Shown here piece after piece: positions 14,358 to 21,957 of a stretch of DNA of 23,318 nucleotides. The DNA lies in the NCBI GenBank assembly GCA_049299095.1, contig JBAQWV010000002.1, positions 1-23,318 of the forward strand, written 5' to 3'. The translations under genes were made by a program, and so were the position numbers. Source of the stretch: JAAEKA01 sp049299095. GTDB lineage: Bacteria; Chloroflexota; Anaerolineae; JAAEKA01. Position 1 is the stretch's first letter; each line of letters opens with the position of its first letter. Under the pieces are notes generated by a model, which saw only the letters and a list, made by a program, of their open reading frames with translations, had not been told where the DNA came from and ran no database searches.

Positions 14358-15728
14358 TTACTCGTCGCGCTCGCCGCGATTACGGAACAGCAGCTTGATC
14401 GGCGTCCCCTCGAAGGGATAGGCCATGCGGATTTGATTTTCCAGATAGCGCCGATAGGAAAAGTGTACCAATTCCGTGTCGTTGACAAAAAACATAAAGG
14501 TCGGTGGTTCGGTGTCTGCCTGCGTGGCGTAATAAAAGCGCAGTTGTTTGCCGGTTTTGCTGGGCGCACGGTGCTTGACTGCCGCGTCCTGTACCAGCTT
14601 GTTCAGCGCAGAGGTAGGAATGCGCATTCGTCGCTCGGTCTGGATGCGCTGCGCCAGCGGGATCACTTTTTGCACGCGTTGGCGGGTCAATGCCGAGATG
14701 AACAGCATGGGTGCAAAGTCAAGGAATTTTAGCTCGGCGCGCAACTGCTGGGTGAACTCGTGCATGGTGTTGGTATCCTTTTCGATCAGGTCCCATTTGT
14801 TCACTATCAGCATCAGACCTTTCCATTCGTCCAGTGCATAGCTGGCGACATGGGCGTCTTGTGCGGTTAAGCCTTGTGCTGCGTCAATCACCAGCGCCAC
14901 CACGTCGGCACGCTGCACCGCGCGCAGCGCCCGCATCACGCTATACTTTTCGACACCCTGCTCAACGCGCCCGCGACGACGGATGCCCGCAGTGTCAATC
15001 AGCATCACCGGTTCATCTTCCCACGTCAGGCGCATGTCAATCGCGTCGCGCGTGGTGCCGGGGATGTCGCTCACAATCGAACGATCCTGTCCCAGCAGCG
15101 CATTGAGCAGCGACGATTTACCGACGTTGGGCCGACCGATGATAGCAATTTTGAGAATGTTTTCTTCTTCCGTCTCTTCGTTGACTGGAAAGCTCTTTAC
15201 GATTTCATCGAGCAGGTCGCCCGTGCCGAGGCCGTGCAGCGCCGAAATGGCGATTGGATCGCCCAAACCCAGCTCGTAGAACTCTACCGCGGTCATGCTG
15301 CGCGTCAGATTGTCTGCCTTGTTAGCCGCGAGGATCACAGGCTTTTGGCTGCGGCGCAGCACATCGGCCACATCTTGATCGCCGCCGGTGATGCCTTCCT
15401 TGGCATCCACCAGGAAGACGATGACATCCGCTTCGGCAATGGCGATTTGTGCCTGTTGACGAATTTCGCGGCGAAAATCGGAGGAACTGATACTGAGCGG
15501 ATCAGCACCGCGGCGCGCACCGGCATCAGCTCCCTGCACCAGCTCGATACCGCCGGTGTCAATCAGCGTGAAGGGCACGCCGCTCCATTCGCCATCCGCG
15601 TAGAGCCGGTCGCGCGTGGTGCCGGGCAAATCCTCGACAATCGCGATGCGTTCCCCGGCGATGCGGTTAAACAGTGTTGATTTGCCCACATTGGGCCGCC
15701 CTACCAGGGCTACAATTGGTTTAGTCAT
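14358..15728 (-). CDS. der: Ribosome-assembly GTPase Der (EngA)
   Basis: Der is the essential double GTPase of 50S subunit maturation. The 456-residue protein has two tandem G domains, GRPNVGKS at 10-17 and again at 198-205, with PGTTRD, DTGG/DTAG, NKAD and NKWD motifs in each, followed by the KH-like C-terminal domain. There is an insertion of roughly 15-20 residues after the first DTGG (GADAGARRGADPLSISSSDF) compared with the E. coli-type protein. The ATG at 15728 has only a weak GAG upstream. The M28-like gene follows five nt after its stop. No close terminator lies between it and the FAH gene upstream. Confidence 0.97.
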   Translation of the reverse strand: MTKPIVALVGRPNVGKSTLFNRIAGERIAIVEDLPGTTRDRLYADGEWSGVPFTLIDTGGIELVQGADAGARRGADPLSISSSDFRREIRQQAQIAIAEADVIVFLVDAKEGITGGDQDVADVLRRSQKPVILAANKADNLTRSMTAVEFYELGLGDPIAISALHGLGTGDLLDEIVKSFPVNEETEEENILKIAIIGRPNVGKSSLLNALLGQDRSIVSDIPGTTRDAIDMRLTWEDEPVMLIDTAGIRRRGRVEQGVEKYSVMRALRAVQRADVVALVIDAAQGLTAQDAHVASYALDEWKGLMLIVNKWDLIEKDTNTMHEFTQQLRAELKFLDFAPMLFISALTRQRVQKVIPLAQRIQTERRMRIPTSALNKLVQDAAVKHRAPSKTGKQLRFYYATQADTEPPTFMFFVNDTELVHFSYRRYLENQIRMAYPFEGTPIKLLFRNRGERDE

Positions 15729-15882
15729 GATAATGTCTCAAATAACACCAGCGACTTTGGCATGGTAATGGATTATCGCACAGCCAAAGCGATTCGCATA
15801 GTGTATTTTCTTTCGTTTTAGTAAAATTTAGAGATTTTTAAATGTATAGTCTATTTTTGACTACGCGAAATAATTATTCCAT

Positions 15883-16647
15883 TCAATCCGAAACGCGATT
15901 TTCTAATCGGCCAATGCCACTGATTTCAACGCACACACGATCGCCCGCGCGCAACGGCCCCACACCGGACGGCGTGCCGGTCATCACGATATCACCCGGT
16001 TCCAGCGTCATCACCGCGCTTATGTGAGCCAACAGGTACGGGACGCCAAACACCATGTCGCGCGTGTGCCCGCTTTGACGTATCTGATCGTTCACCAGAC
16101 ATTGCACCTGTGCCGTCTGCCAGTTCAACTCGGTTTCGATCCACGGCCCCAGCGGGCAAAAGGTGTCGAAGCCCTTGGCGCGGCTCCATTGACCGTCGCG
16201 GCGTTGCAGGTCGCGCGCGGTGACATCGTTCCCACAGGTGTAGCCAAAAACCACCTCCAGCGCGTTATCCACCGTCAGATAACGGGCACGCTGCCCAATC
16301 ACCACCACCAGCTCGCCTTCATGCTCCACGCGCTCGCTCAGCCGCGTCAACTGGATGGTGTCGTCCAGCCCGATGAGCGCGCTGGGCGGCTTGAGGAAGA
16401 TCAGCGGCTCGCTTGGCACGTCCACACCATGTTCCGCTGCGTGTTCCACATAATTGCGCCCGATGCAGACGATCTTGCTTGGCTCGCAGGGCGGCAGCAG
16501 CTTGACCGTAGGCAACGGCAACGCTGCGCCCTGTGGTTGCCAGGCAGCCGCAGCCACAAACGGCGATCCGGCATAGGGCTGAAACTGCTCAGCCACCACC
16601 ACGCCATACGTGATCCCCTGCTCTGTCAATGCCCGTGCCACTCGCAT
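15883..16647 (-). CDS. Fumarylacetoacetate hydrolase (FAH) family protein
   Basis: The 254-residue protein has the FAH fold with a short N-terminal domain and the catalytic core: KIVCIGRNYVEHAAEHG (~58-74), PLIFLKPPSAL (81-91), the metal ligands E110 and E112 in EHEGELVVVIG and D141 in GNDVTARDLQ, KGFDTFCPLGPW (158-169), and VMTGTPSGVGPL near the end. Members hydrolyse or decarboxylate beta-diketo acids (fumarylpyruvate, oxaloacetate, 2-oxohept-3-ene-dioate); sequence alone does not decide which. The ATG overlaps the TGA of the HD-domain gene by one base (TGATG), so they are coupled. No aromatic degradation genes are nearby, so a general oxaloacetate decarboxylase or acylpyruvase role is as likely. 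Confidence 0.9.
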   Translation of the reverse strand: MRVARALTEQGITYGVVVAEQFQPYAGSPFVAAAAWQPQGAALPLPTVKLLPPCEPSKIVCIGRNYVEHAAEHGVDVPSEPLIFLKPPSALIGLDDTIQLTRLSERVEHEGELVVVIGQRARYLTVDNALEVVFGYTCGNDVTARDLQRRDGQWSRAKGFDTFCPLGPWIETELNWQTAQVQCLVNDQIRQSGHTRDMVFGVPYLLAHISAVMTLEPGDIVMTGTPSGVGPLRAGDRVCVEISGIGRLENRVSD

Positions 16648-17306
16648 CAGGATAACCTCACATCGTTAATGATAAGCTGATAGGTACAGCCCAACAGCTC
16701 CGCGGCCTTACGCATCATCACCATGCGCGACAAGAAAATCTCGAAATAGTTCATAACGCTGGCGTACTGCGTGTCAATGACTAAGCGAAGTGCAATCACG
16801 CGTTCCACAGCATCCACTTCAACCACCGATTTGGTTGCGGCGTAGTTCACCTGATCGTGGATATCGAAATCCTCCGGGCGCGCGGCCTGCACGCGGCTGC
16901 GATGCACATCGGCTTTATCAGCCAGCACCAACGCCGCGGCCACTGGCGACACAGGCACGCCCCGTTCCTCCTCGTGATTACCAATGGCTCCAGCAATCAC
17001 GGCTACGTCCGCGGGGGACATTCCCAGGCGACGCAAATTCTGCATAGCCAGCAATGCGCCGGACAGCGCATGGTCCTGCCGGTGGATCAAGTTACCGATA
17101 TCATGCAGATACCCCGCCAGGCGCGCCAGCTCCACCTGGTCTTCGGCATAGCCCAACTGCTGCAAAATATCGCCGCTGATCTTGGCAACTACACCCGCGT
17201 GCCGTCTACCATGTTCGGTGAAACCCAGCGCAGCCAAATGCGCATTAGCCGCGTCAATGTAGGTGGTTAGTTCGTCATCTTTTCTTATGTCAACCAGTGT
17301 TAGCAT
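16647..17306 (-). CDS. HD-domain phosphohydrolase, unknown substrate
   Basis: The 219-residue protein carries a complete HD metal site: H36 (RRHAGVV), H68-D69 (LHDIGN), H111 (GNHEEE) and D130 (VLADKAD). Such proteins are usually metal-dependent phosphohydrolases on nucleotides or phosphoesters; the substrate here cannot be told. After the HD core the last ~75 residues form a beta-alpha extension (VVEVDAVERVIALRLVID) that could be a small regulatory or dimerisation part. GAGG lies four nt before the ATG at 17306. It follows the methyltransferase gene by 10 nt and overlaps the FAH gene by one base. Confidence 0.85.
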   Translation of the reverse strand: MLTLVDIRKDDELTTYIDAANAHLAALGFTEHGRRHAGVVAKISGDILQQLGYAEDQVELARLAGYLHDIGNLIHRQDHALSGALLAMQNLRRLGMSPADVAVIAGAIGNHEEERGVPVSPVAAALVLADKADVHRSRVQAARPEDFDIHDQVNYAATKSVVEVDAVERVIALRLVIDTQYASVMNYFEIFLSRMVMMRKAAELLGCTYQLIINDVRLS

Positions 17307-17316
17307 CTTACCTCAC

Positions 17317-18180
17317 TCAGCGCGTCCCGGCCTGCCATAGGCCAGCTTGATCGGTTATTGTCCAACCGCAGTGCGGGCAAATCAACTGCGCAGGCGGTCC
17401 AGTCACGGCGTCCAGCGGTTGCTGGCAGTGCGGACAGCGCAGCAACGCTTGCCAGGGTCGCTCCGGCAGCGCCAGCGCGACCCCCTGTTTCACGGCCAGC
17501 AACAAATCATAATCCATCTGCCACGGCAGCACCTCAACGGCCCCCGCGCCCAACGCCCGCAGAGCGGTGTTCAAGTCGCTGCTAGTCATGTTGCGCCCCG
17601 GCATCAGCCGTGCGTCGCGCCCGATGCGATTGGTGAGCATCAGCAAACCGCCTGGCTGTGTCACCCGCAGCAGCTCTTGCAGCATGTACGCTGGATTGGG
17701 CATGAACTCCAGCGCCTCCAGGCAGGCGGTCACGGCGAATTGATCGCTGGCAAAGGGCAGCGGCTGGGCGTTAGCCGCGAGCAAGACCACGTCGTGCCAC
17801 CCTTGAGCTTCCAGTTTGGCGTGCGCCTGCTGCAACATGCGCAGCGAATTGTCCAGCGCAAGTACTGCACAACCGCCCGCGCTGGCCTGCAACACCGTCA
17901 GCGGCAAACGCCCTGTGCCCGTGGCTACATCAAGCAGCCAGGGTTTTTGTCCATTGGCCGTTGGGAAATCAGCCAGAAAGCGCGCTACCGGACGACCCAG
18001 AAAATAAGCTTCGTCTTCGTCATCGAATTGTTTAATTGCGTCGTAGCGTCGGGCAAACCGGTTGTAGAGGGCCGTAACCATGCCGGAGCCGAGATAAGCG
18101 CCCTCGGTCAGCACCAACAGCCAGTACAGCGCGGCGACGAGAAGCAGCCCCCCACCCAGCGCGGCCAACCAGCACCACAT
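17317..18180 (-). CDS. Membrane-anchored SAM methyltransferase with C-terminal zinc ribbon
   Basis: The 287-residue protein starts with one membrane helix (~3-25, ALGGGLLLVAALYWLLV), then a class I SAM-dependent methyltransferase of UbiE/Methyltransf_11 type: YNRFARRYDAI (39-49), motif I LLDVATGTGRLPL (82-94), acidic D110 after beta 2, motif around ANAQPLPFASDQFA (136-149), LLRVTQPGGLLMLTNR. It ends with a zinc ribbon, C249-x2-C252 and C268-x2-C271. The N-terminal part of the much longer reading to 18504 is a shadow of the gene upstream. The ATG at 18180 overlaps that gene's TGA by one base. A lipid or quinone substrate at the membrane is plausible, but inference. Confidence 0.85.
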   Translation of the reverse strand: MWCWLAALGGGLLLVAALYWLLVLTEGAYLGSGMVTALYNRFARRYDAIKQFDDEDEAYFLGRPVARFLADFPTANGQKPWLLDVATGTGRLPLTVLQASAGGCAVLALDNSLRMLQQAHAKLEAQGWHDVVLLAANAQPLPFASDQFAVTACLEALEFMPNPAYMLQELLRVTQPGGLLMLTNRIGRDARLMPGRNMTSSDLNTALRALGAGAVEVLPWQMDYDLLLAVKQGVALALPERPWQALLRCPHCQQPLDAVTGPPAQLICPHCGWTITDQAGLWQAGTR

Positions 18181-19067
18181 CAGCCCAACCCAAGGCCCAA
18201 CGCCACGGCAGAAACCACCACCGCGGCCAACATCCACGGTTGAACGCCGCGCGGGTTGCCGCGCTCCAGCCGGGACAAGACGAGCAGCGGCGCAACCGCG
18301 AGCAAGCCCACCGCGCCCGCGGCCAGTAATAATTTTGCCCACAGCAGCGCAGCCAAAATCAACACGTAGCCCGCGCCCGCCAGCAGCAGACGCGTTGTAC
18401 GACGATCCAGTGAATGATCGGGCGGCGTAAACACGGCAATTGCCAACGCGGTGTAGCCCAGTCCCAGTGCGGCCAGTTGGGAGCCTTCCGGCCCGCCTGG
18501 CCATACGCCGCGCAGGGAAACGCCCAGCGCAAAGGGCGCGGCCACCTGCACGACTGCCTGTAAACCGACCACCAACAAGCTAAGCTGGGCCTGCCGCGCC
18601 ACCATGCCCAGCAATACCGCGCCCAGCACCAGGGCACTGAGCGGTGCAGCCCAGTGGCCGGTCACCCATGCCACTGCCGCGGTTAACAAGGCCAGCGGCA
18701 CACCCGCACGCAGCATAGAGGCTGCCGGGCCTGCTTCGGGCCAACCCAGCAGACGGGACGCGGGACTACCGGGCTGTACATAGGGCAACTGCGGGCGGCG
18801 CGCGGTGCGGTAGAGAGGCCAGGCCTGCGCGGGAACCAGGTTCCACCACAAGCCACTCCACAGAATTTCGGCCAGCGCAACGGCCAGCAAGGCCGCCAGC
18901 GGAGCTACCTGTCCGGCGGTGGGGCTAACTTGCGCGGCAAGAATGCCCGCCAGCGTCATCCATGCCCCGCTCAGCCGCCAAGGTGAGCCGGTTAGCCAGA
19001 GGCGCAGGAAGACGAAGGGCTGTTCAGTTGCCGATACAGGTGGCGCGGGTGGTGCAGAAGGTGGCAT
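18180..19067 (-). CDS. Polytopic membrane protein of unknown function
   Basis: I do not recognise this 295-residue protein. After a proline/alanine-rich cytoplasmic start (MPPSAPPAPPVSATEQPFVF) it is almost entirely hydrophobic, with about eight candidate membrane helices rich in Ala, Leu and Val and short loops (GSPASRLLGWPEAGP, TPPDHSLDRRTTR). No catalytic motif stands out. The ATG at 19067 is preceded by a promoter -10 only 15 nt upstream and lacks a Shine-Dalgarno sequence, so the leader is very short. It heads a four-gene operon (membrane protein, methyltransferase, HD, FAH) with overlaps or 10-nt gaps. The longer reading to 19217 would start in a hairpin and is rejected. Confidence 0.7.
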   Translation of the reverse strand: MPPSAPPAPPVSATEQPFVFLRLWLTGSPWRLSGAWMTLAGILAAQVSPTAGQVAPLAALLAVALAEILWSGLWWNLVPAQAWPLYRTARRPQLPYVQPGSPASRLLGWPEAGPAASMLRAGVPLALLTAAVAWVTGHWAAPLSALVLGAVLLGMVARQAQLSLLVVGLQAVVQVAAPFALGVSLRGVWPGGPEGSQLAALGLGYTALAIAVFTPPDHSLDRRTTRLLLAGAGYVLILAALLWAKLLLAAGAVGLLAVAPLLVLSRLERGNPRGVQPWMLAAVVVSAVALGLGLG

Positions 19068-19082
19068 GTTCACAAGTGAGTC

Positions 19083-19088
19083 ATTATA
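19083..19088 (-). promoter_or_regulatory. Extended -10 promoter of the membrane protein operon
   Basis: On the minus strand there is a perfect TATAAT preceded by TGG, an extended -10 element, ending 15 nt before the ATG at 19067. The predicted leader is only about 8-9 nt. No convincing -35 is visible. Confidence 0.6.
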
Positions 19089-19178
19089 CCATAGGCTGGC
19101 GCAGGGGGCACAAAGCCCATCGCTGCAAGCCGCGGCTAGGACCACGCCACGAGATGCGAACGGCTTGACGTGTGCAAA

Positions 19179-19214
19179 ATGAAGAGTCTGCACGTAGGCG
19201 TGCAGACTCTTCAT
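19179..19214 (-). terminator. Perfect 16-bp hairpin, distal terminator of polymer-forming gene
   Basis: Arms 19179-19194 (ATGAAGAGTCTGCACG) and 19199-19214 are exact reverse complements around TAGG. On the minus strand the stem is followed by TTTTG. It is the second of two hairpins downstream of the gene ending at 19298. Confidence 0.7.
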
Positions 19215-19245
19215 CATCGCTTGGTGTCTCCAGAAAGCCCAACAA

Positions 19246-19278
19246 ACAGACCGGCGCTTACGAGCCGCGCCGGTCTGT
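19246..19278 (-). terminator. Perfect 12-bp hairpin, proximal terminator of polymer-forming gene
   Basis: Arms 19246-19257 (ACAGACCGGCGC) and 19267-19278 are exact reverse complements around a 9-nt loop. On the minus strand it is followed by a T-rich TTTGTT. It lies about 20 nt beyond the stop codon at 19298. Confidence 0.7.
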
Positions 19279-19297
19279 GGGAGAAGCGAAAACTTAG

Positions 19298-20383
19298 CTA
19301 TTTGCCGTCGGTGATCTGCCGTGGGGCGTCGCTGACGGTCGGAAAGGCTTCCAGATCGTCCACTTGCACCATCGCGGTGGCAGGCGCATACGGATAGGGC
19401 CGCGTGCCGAAGCGGGTCAGAACAATCGCGCCGAGGCCAATGCTGGCGACAATCGTGCCAAAGATGAAATCGGTGCAGGGAATGATGCCGATCAGGAAGT
19501 ATGCCCCCATCAACAGCAGCGTACCCAGCGCAGCTTCCAGCACAATCGAGGGATTGCGCACCTTAAGCACAGCCAGCAGCTTGCGTCCAACCAGCAAACC
19601 AGCCACTACCCACGACAGCAGTACCGCTACCAGCAAAACCAAAGCCAGCAGCAGGGAGAGCGGCAGCAGGCAGAGCGTGACCGCAAAGACAATTACCAGG
19701 CCAATGCCGACGATCCAGCTTAGCAAACCGACACCAAAGACAACCAGCGGTTGCTGTAAAGTGGTTTTGGTCAGTTGCTCCAGGCCGCGCGGCCAAAGCA
19801 GGGCCACCAGCGCAGCCAGCGCAGCCAGCGCCAGGGTCATCACGCCAGCGCGCACGAGACGCCAAAGCATGTGCAACAACCATCCACCGGGCGTCATAGG
19901 CCGATCGGGCTGCATATACCCATATCCCTGATCATAGCCCTGGTCAAGGCTATCGGGCGCTGTGACGTCGCTGGGCAAGGTAAATTCCGATGCTCCGCCC
20001 TGCGAAACATCGCCCAGCACCGTGGCGCCTTCGCTGCGCTTGATGCTGCCGCCGTAGGTCACCAGGTCTCCCTGAATCACCGCGCTGTCAGCCAAGCTGA
20101 CCGAGCCGCCGAAGACCGCCACATCGCCGTTGATCTGACCAGAGACGTCCAAGGTACCACCGGCCACCATGACATCGCCAGTGACCAGCGCGCCCTTGTC
20201 AATGGTTGCGACACCGCCAACGACGCCCAGGTCGCCAGTCAATTGCTGACCATTTGCCAGCGTGTACGTGCCGCCGAAAACAAACTTACCGGGGACTTCC
20301 TGCTGCGCGGCCACTGGCACAGCCAGCAACGCGATGAGCAATAGTCCCAGCATGATGCCAATCAAAAGTCGTTGGCGAGACAT
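19298..20383 (-). CDS. Secreted, membrane-embedded bactofilin-like polymer-forming protein
   Basis: The 361-residue protein has a signal peptide (1-26, RQRLL start, hydrophobic core, VAA-QQ cleavage site). Five rungs of a GDxxxxGG repeat follow (GDLGVVGG 50-57, GDVMVAGG 69-76, GDVAVFGG 86-93, GDLVTYGG 105-112, GDVSQGG 124-130), typical of bactofilin/polymer-forming beta-helices. Then come a Tyr/Gln/Pro linker (~141-165) and about four or five membrane helices (~176-325), with a short acidic C-terminus. The beta-helix would lie outside the membrane. AAGGAGG lies eight nt before the ATG at 20383; a perfect TTGACA (plus 20433-20438) with a weak -10 lies upstream. Its position behind an ECF sigma and anti-sigma pair suggests an envelope-stress output. 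Confidence 0.8.
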   Translation of the reverse strand: MSRQRLLIGIMLGLLLIALLAVPVAAQQEVPGKFVFGGTYTLANGQQLTGDLGVVGGVATIDKGALVTGDVMVAGGTLDVSGQINGDVAVFGGSVSLADSAVIQGDLVTYGGSIKRSEGATVLGDVSQGGASEFTLPSDVTAPDSLDQGYDQGYGYMQPDRPMTPGGWLLHMLWRLVRAGVMTLALAALAALVALLWPRGLEQLTKTTLQQPLVVFGVGLLSWIVGIGLVIVFAVTLCLLPLSLLLALVLLVAVLLSWVVAGLLVGRKLLAVLKVRNPSIVLEAALGTLLLMGAYFLIGIIPCTDFIFGTIVASIGLGAIVLTRFGTRPYPYAPATAMVQVDDLEAFPTVSDAPRQITDGK

Positions 20384-20530
20384 AAAAAGTGCCTCCTTAT
20401 TTCAAAAAAAGTTATTTAACCAGCGCAATTGGTGTCAATCCACAGGAGATTGCCCCGATCTTTGGTCTCGTACTGATGGTCGTCTCCGATCAGTGCGAGC
20501 GGGCAAAGCGATCGTGGCAATCTCGAGCGG

Positions 20531-21109
20531 TTAATTGTCGGCACGGATGCTGTTGCCAGCCAGTACTAGCCGCACCCAGAGTAAGCTGGCTGTCATCAAG
20601 GTGACAGTGAAGACCAGCATGACAGCTGGGCCGGGCAACACGGCGGCAACGCCATCCCGGATTGAGGCCAGGTTGGTGACAGCGAGACTGGCAAATTGCC
20701 GTAGGTAATCGAAGAGCGACGTGGCCTGTATACGCGCGTCCGGCGACAAAGCCATCCACAGCGTGCCGGCTCCGGCAACGGCCAGCAAGATCAGCGCGGT
20801 TACCAGGATCGTGCCCCCGACCAGCACCAGGCCAGCCATCAAGCGTTCGCGGCGCTGCTCGGCACGCTGCAATACCTGATCGGTACGCAAGGCAAAGCCC
20901 TGCGGTGGCCCGGCAAACGGCTCAACGGTCAGAACATGGCCGATGTGCTGCCATCTTTGCCAAGTGGTCTGGCAGGATGGACACGCCAGCAGGTGCTGCT
21001 GCAACTGCTGCTCTTCGTCGCTGCTCAACATGCCGTCCAAAGCGAGCGACATCAAGGCAGAGACCTCGAAGTGCGGACTGTCATTGGGGGTTAAATTCAA
21101 TGTGTCCAT
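20531..21109 (-). CDS. Membrane anti-sigma factor with zinc-finger (ZAS) motif
   Basis: The 192-residue protein has the zf-HC2/ZAS signature H39-x3-C43-x2-C46 (HLLACPSC), which binds the cognate ECF sigma factor in the cytoplasm. It continues with a helical linker (RTDQVLQRAEQRRERL) and two membrane helices (~92-120 and ~160-182) separated by a short outside segment (SPDARIQATSLFDYLRQF). It starts 12 nt after the sigma factor stop, with AAGGA eight nt upstream of the ATG, so it is co-transcribed with its presumed partner. Signal-dependent release of the sigma factor is known for the family; the signal here is not known. Confidence 0.9.
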   Translation of the reverse strand: MDTLNLTPNDSPHFEVSALMSLALDGMLSSDEEQQLQQHLLACPSCQTTWQRWQHIGHVLTVEPFAGPPQGFALRTDQVLQRAEQRRERLMAGLVLVGGTILVTALILLAVAGAGTLWMALSPDARIQATSLFDYLRQFASLAVTNLASIRDGVAAVLPGPAVMLVFTVTLMTASLLWVRLVLAGNSIRADN

Positions 21110-21121
21110 AATAAAAATTCC

Positions 21122-21769
21122 TTATGCGGCTACGGCTGTCGTTTGACGTACCGCCGCGGGTTGCGGGATGGGCATGGTTTCGGCGGGATGTAAAACTGCC
21201 GGTTTGCGGGCAGCTGCCTGATCTTCCAACAAGGCCTGCATTTGCAGGCGGGCGCGGTGCAGGCGGGTTTTCACCGCAGGCTCCGACAGGTTCAGTAGAT
21301 CACCGATTTCCTTGTACGAAAGCTCATGCCAATAACGCAGCACCAGCGGCGCGCGATAGGCCGGCTCGAGATGTTCCAACAAGCGGCGCACCTCCTCGGA
21401 CTGCTCGTTGCGCAGCGCGGTTTCGTCTGGCTGGGCGATGTCACTCGCCAGCGTGGCTGCCTCAGGATCGTCTTCCATTGAAAGCCACTGAAAGCGTCGC
21501 CGCCGCAGCAGGTCAATGCAATAGTGGGATGCGATGGAAAGGATCCAGTTGCTGAATTTTTTGTCGGGCTGGTAAGTGCTCAGGCGTTTGTAGGCGCGTA
21601 GAAACGATTCCTGCGCTGCGTCTTCCGCTTCCTGAGCGTTGCCCAGCATCCGATAGGTTAAGTTGTAGACTGGGATCTGGTAGGCTTGCACCAGCTTGCT
21701 GAACGCATAGCGATCACCACGCCGGGCTGCCGCGATCCATTGTAATTCCTGTTGTTCTGTGTTACTCAC
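21122..21769 (-). CDS. ECF-type RNA polymerase sigma factor
   Basis: The 215-residue protein has sigma region 2 (residues ~24-92: FSKLVQAYQIPVYNLTYRML, AEDAAQESFLRAY, KFSNWILSIASHYCIDLLRRR) and region 4 (~125-180: LEPAYRAPLVLRYWHELSYKEIGDLLNLSEPAVKTRLHRAR, split here by family motifs), with no region 3. This is the ECF layout. A Pro/Ala-rich tail of ~30 residues is extra. GTG at 21769 is chosen because GGAG lies six nt upstream; the TTG at 21793 has no good ribosome site. The anti-sigma gene follows directly. The upstream region carries a SigW-like promoter, suggesting self-activation. Confidence 0.93.
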   Translation of the reverse strand: MSNTEQQELQWIAAARRGDRYAFSKLVQAYQIPVYNLTYRMLGNAQEAEDAAQESFLRAYKRLSTYQPDKKFSNWILSIASHYCIDLLRRRRFQWLSMEDDPEAATLASDIAQPDETALRNEQSEEVRRLLEHLEPAYRAPLVLRYWHELSYKEIGDLLNLSEPAVKTRLHRARLQMQALLEDQAAARKPAVLHPAETMPIPQPAAVRQTTAVAA

Positions 21770-21829
21770 GAGATGCTCCGACAGATGAAACAAGGGAAAC
21801 CCACGGAGGGTCGAATGCTCCTGTCTTGC

Positions 21830-21865
21830 ATTTTACCATACGCTTAAAGGACACAGAAGGTTTCA
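21830..21865 (-). promoter_or_regulatory. Candidate ECF-type autoregulatory promoter plus overlapping sigma-70 -10
   Basis: On the minus strand TGAAAC (plus 21860-21865) and CGTA (plus 21839-21842) are 17 nt apart, matching the known SigW-type pattern TGAAAC-N16/17-CGTA. A TAAAAT preceded by TGG (plus 21830-21835), a housekeeping extended -10, lies directly downstream. Transcripts would begin about 55-65 nt before the sigma GTG start. Confidence 0.6.
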
Positions 21866-21883
21866 GCATCGTGCGTGTGGCTT

Positions 21884-21912
21884 TTGACTCAAGCAGGGGC
21901 CGCGTGTATCCT
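21884..21912 (+). promoter_or_regulatory. Sigma-70-type promoter of the deoxynucleoside kinase pair
   Basis: TTGACT (21884-21889) and TATCCT (21907-21912) are separated by 17 nt. They match the consensus at 5/6 and 4/6 positions. The start site would be near 21919, about 38 nt before the ATG at 21958. It is back-to-back with the sigma factor promoter. Confidence 0.65.
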
Positions 21913-21957
21913 ACACTCATGCAGCCGTGCTGCACCACTCCACACCGCGAGTAGAGC

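Noticed and set aside
18181..18504. N-terminal extension of the methyltransferase
   Set aside because: Gly/Arg-rich frame overlapping the well-formed membrane protein gene; the TGATG overlap at 18180 gives a natural start.
19068..19217. N-terminal extension of the membrane protein
   Set aside because: It would begin inside the perfect 16-bp hairpin and pass through the TATAAT promoter.
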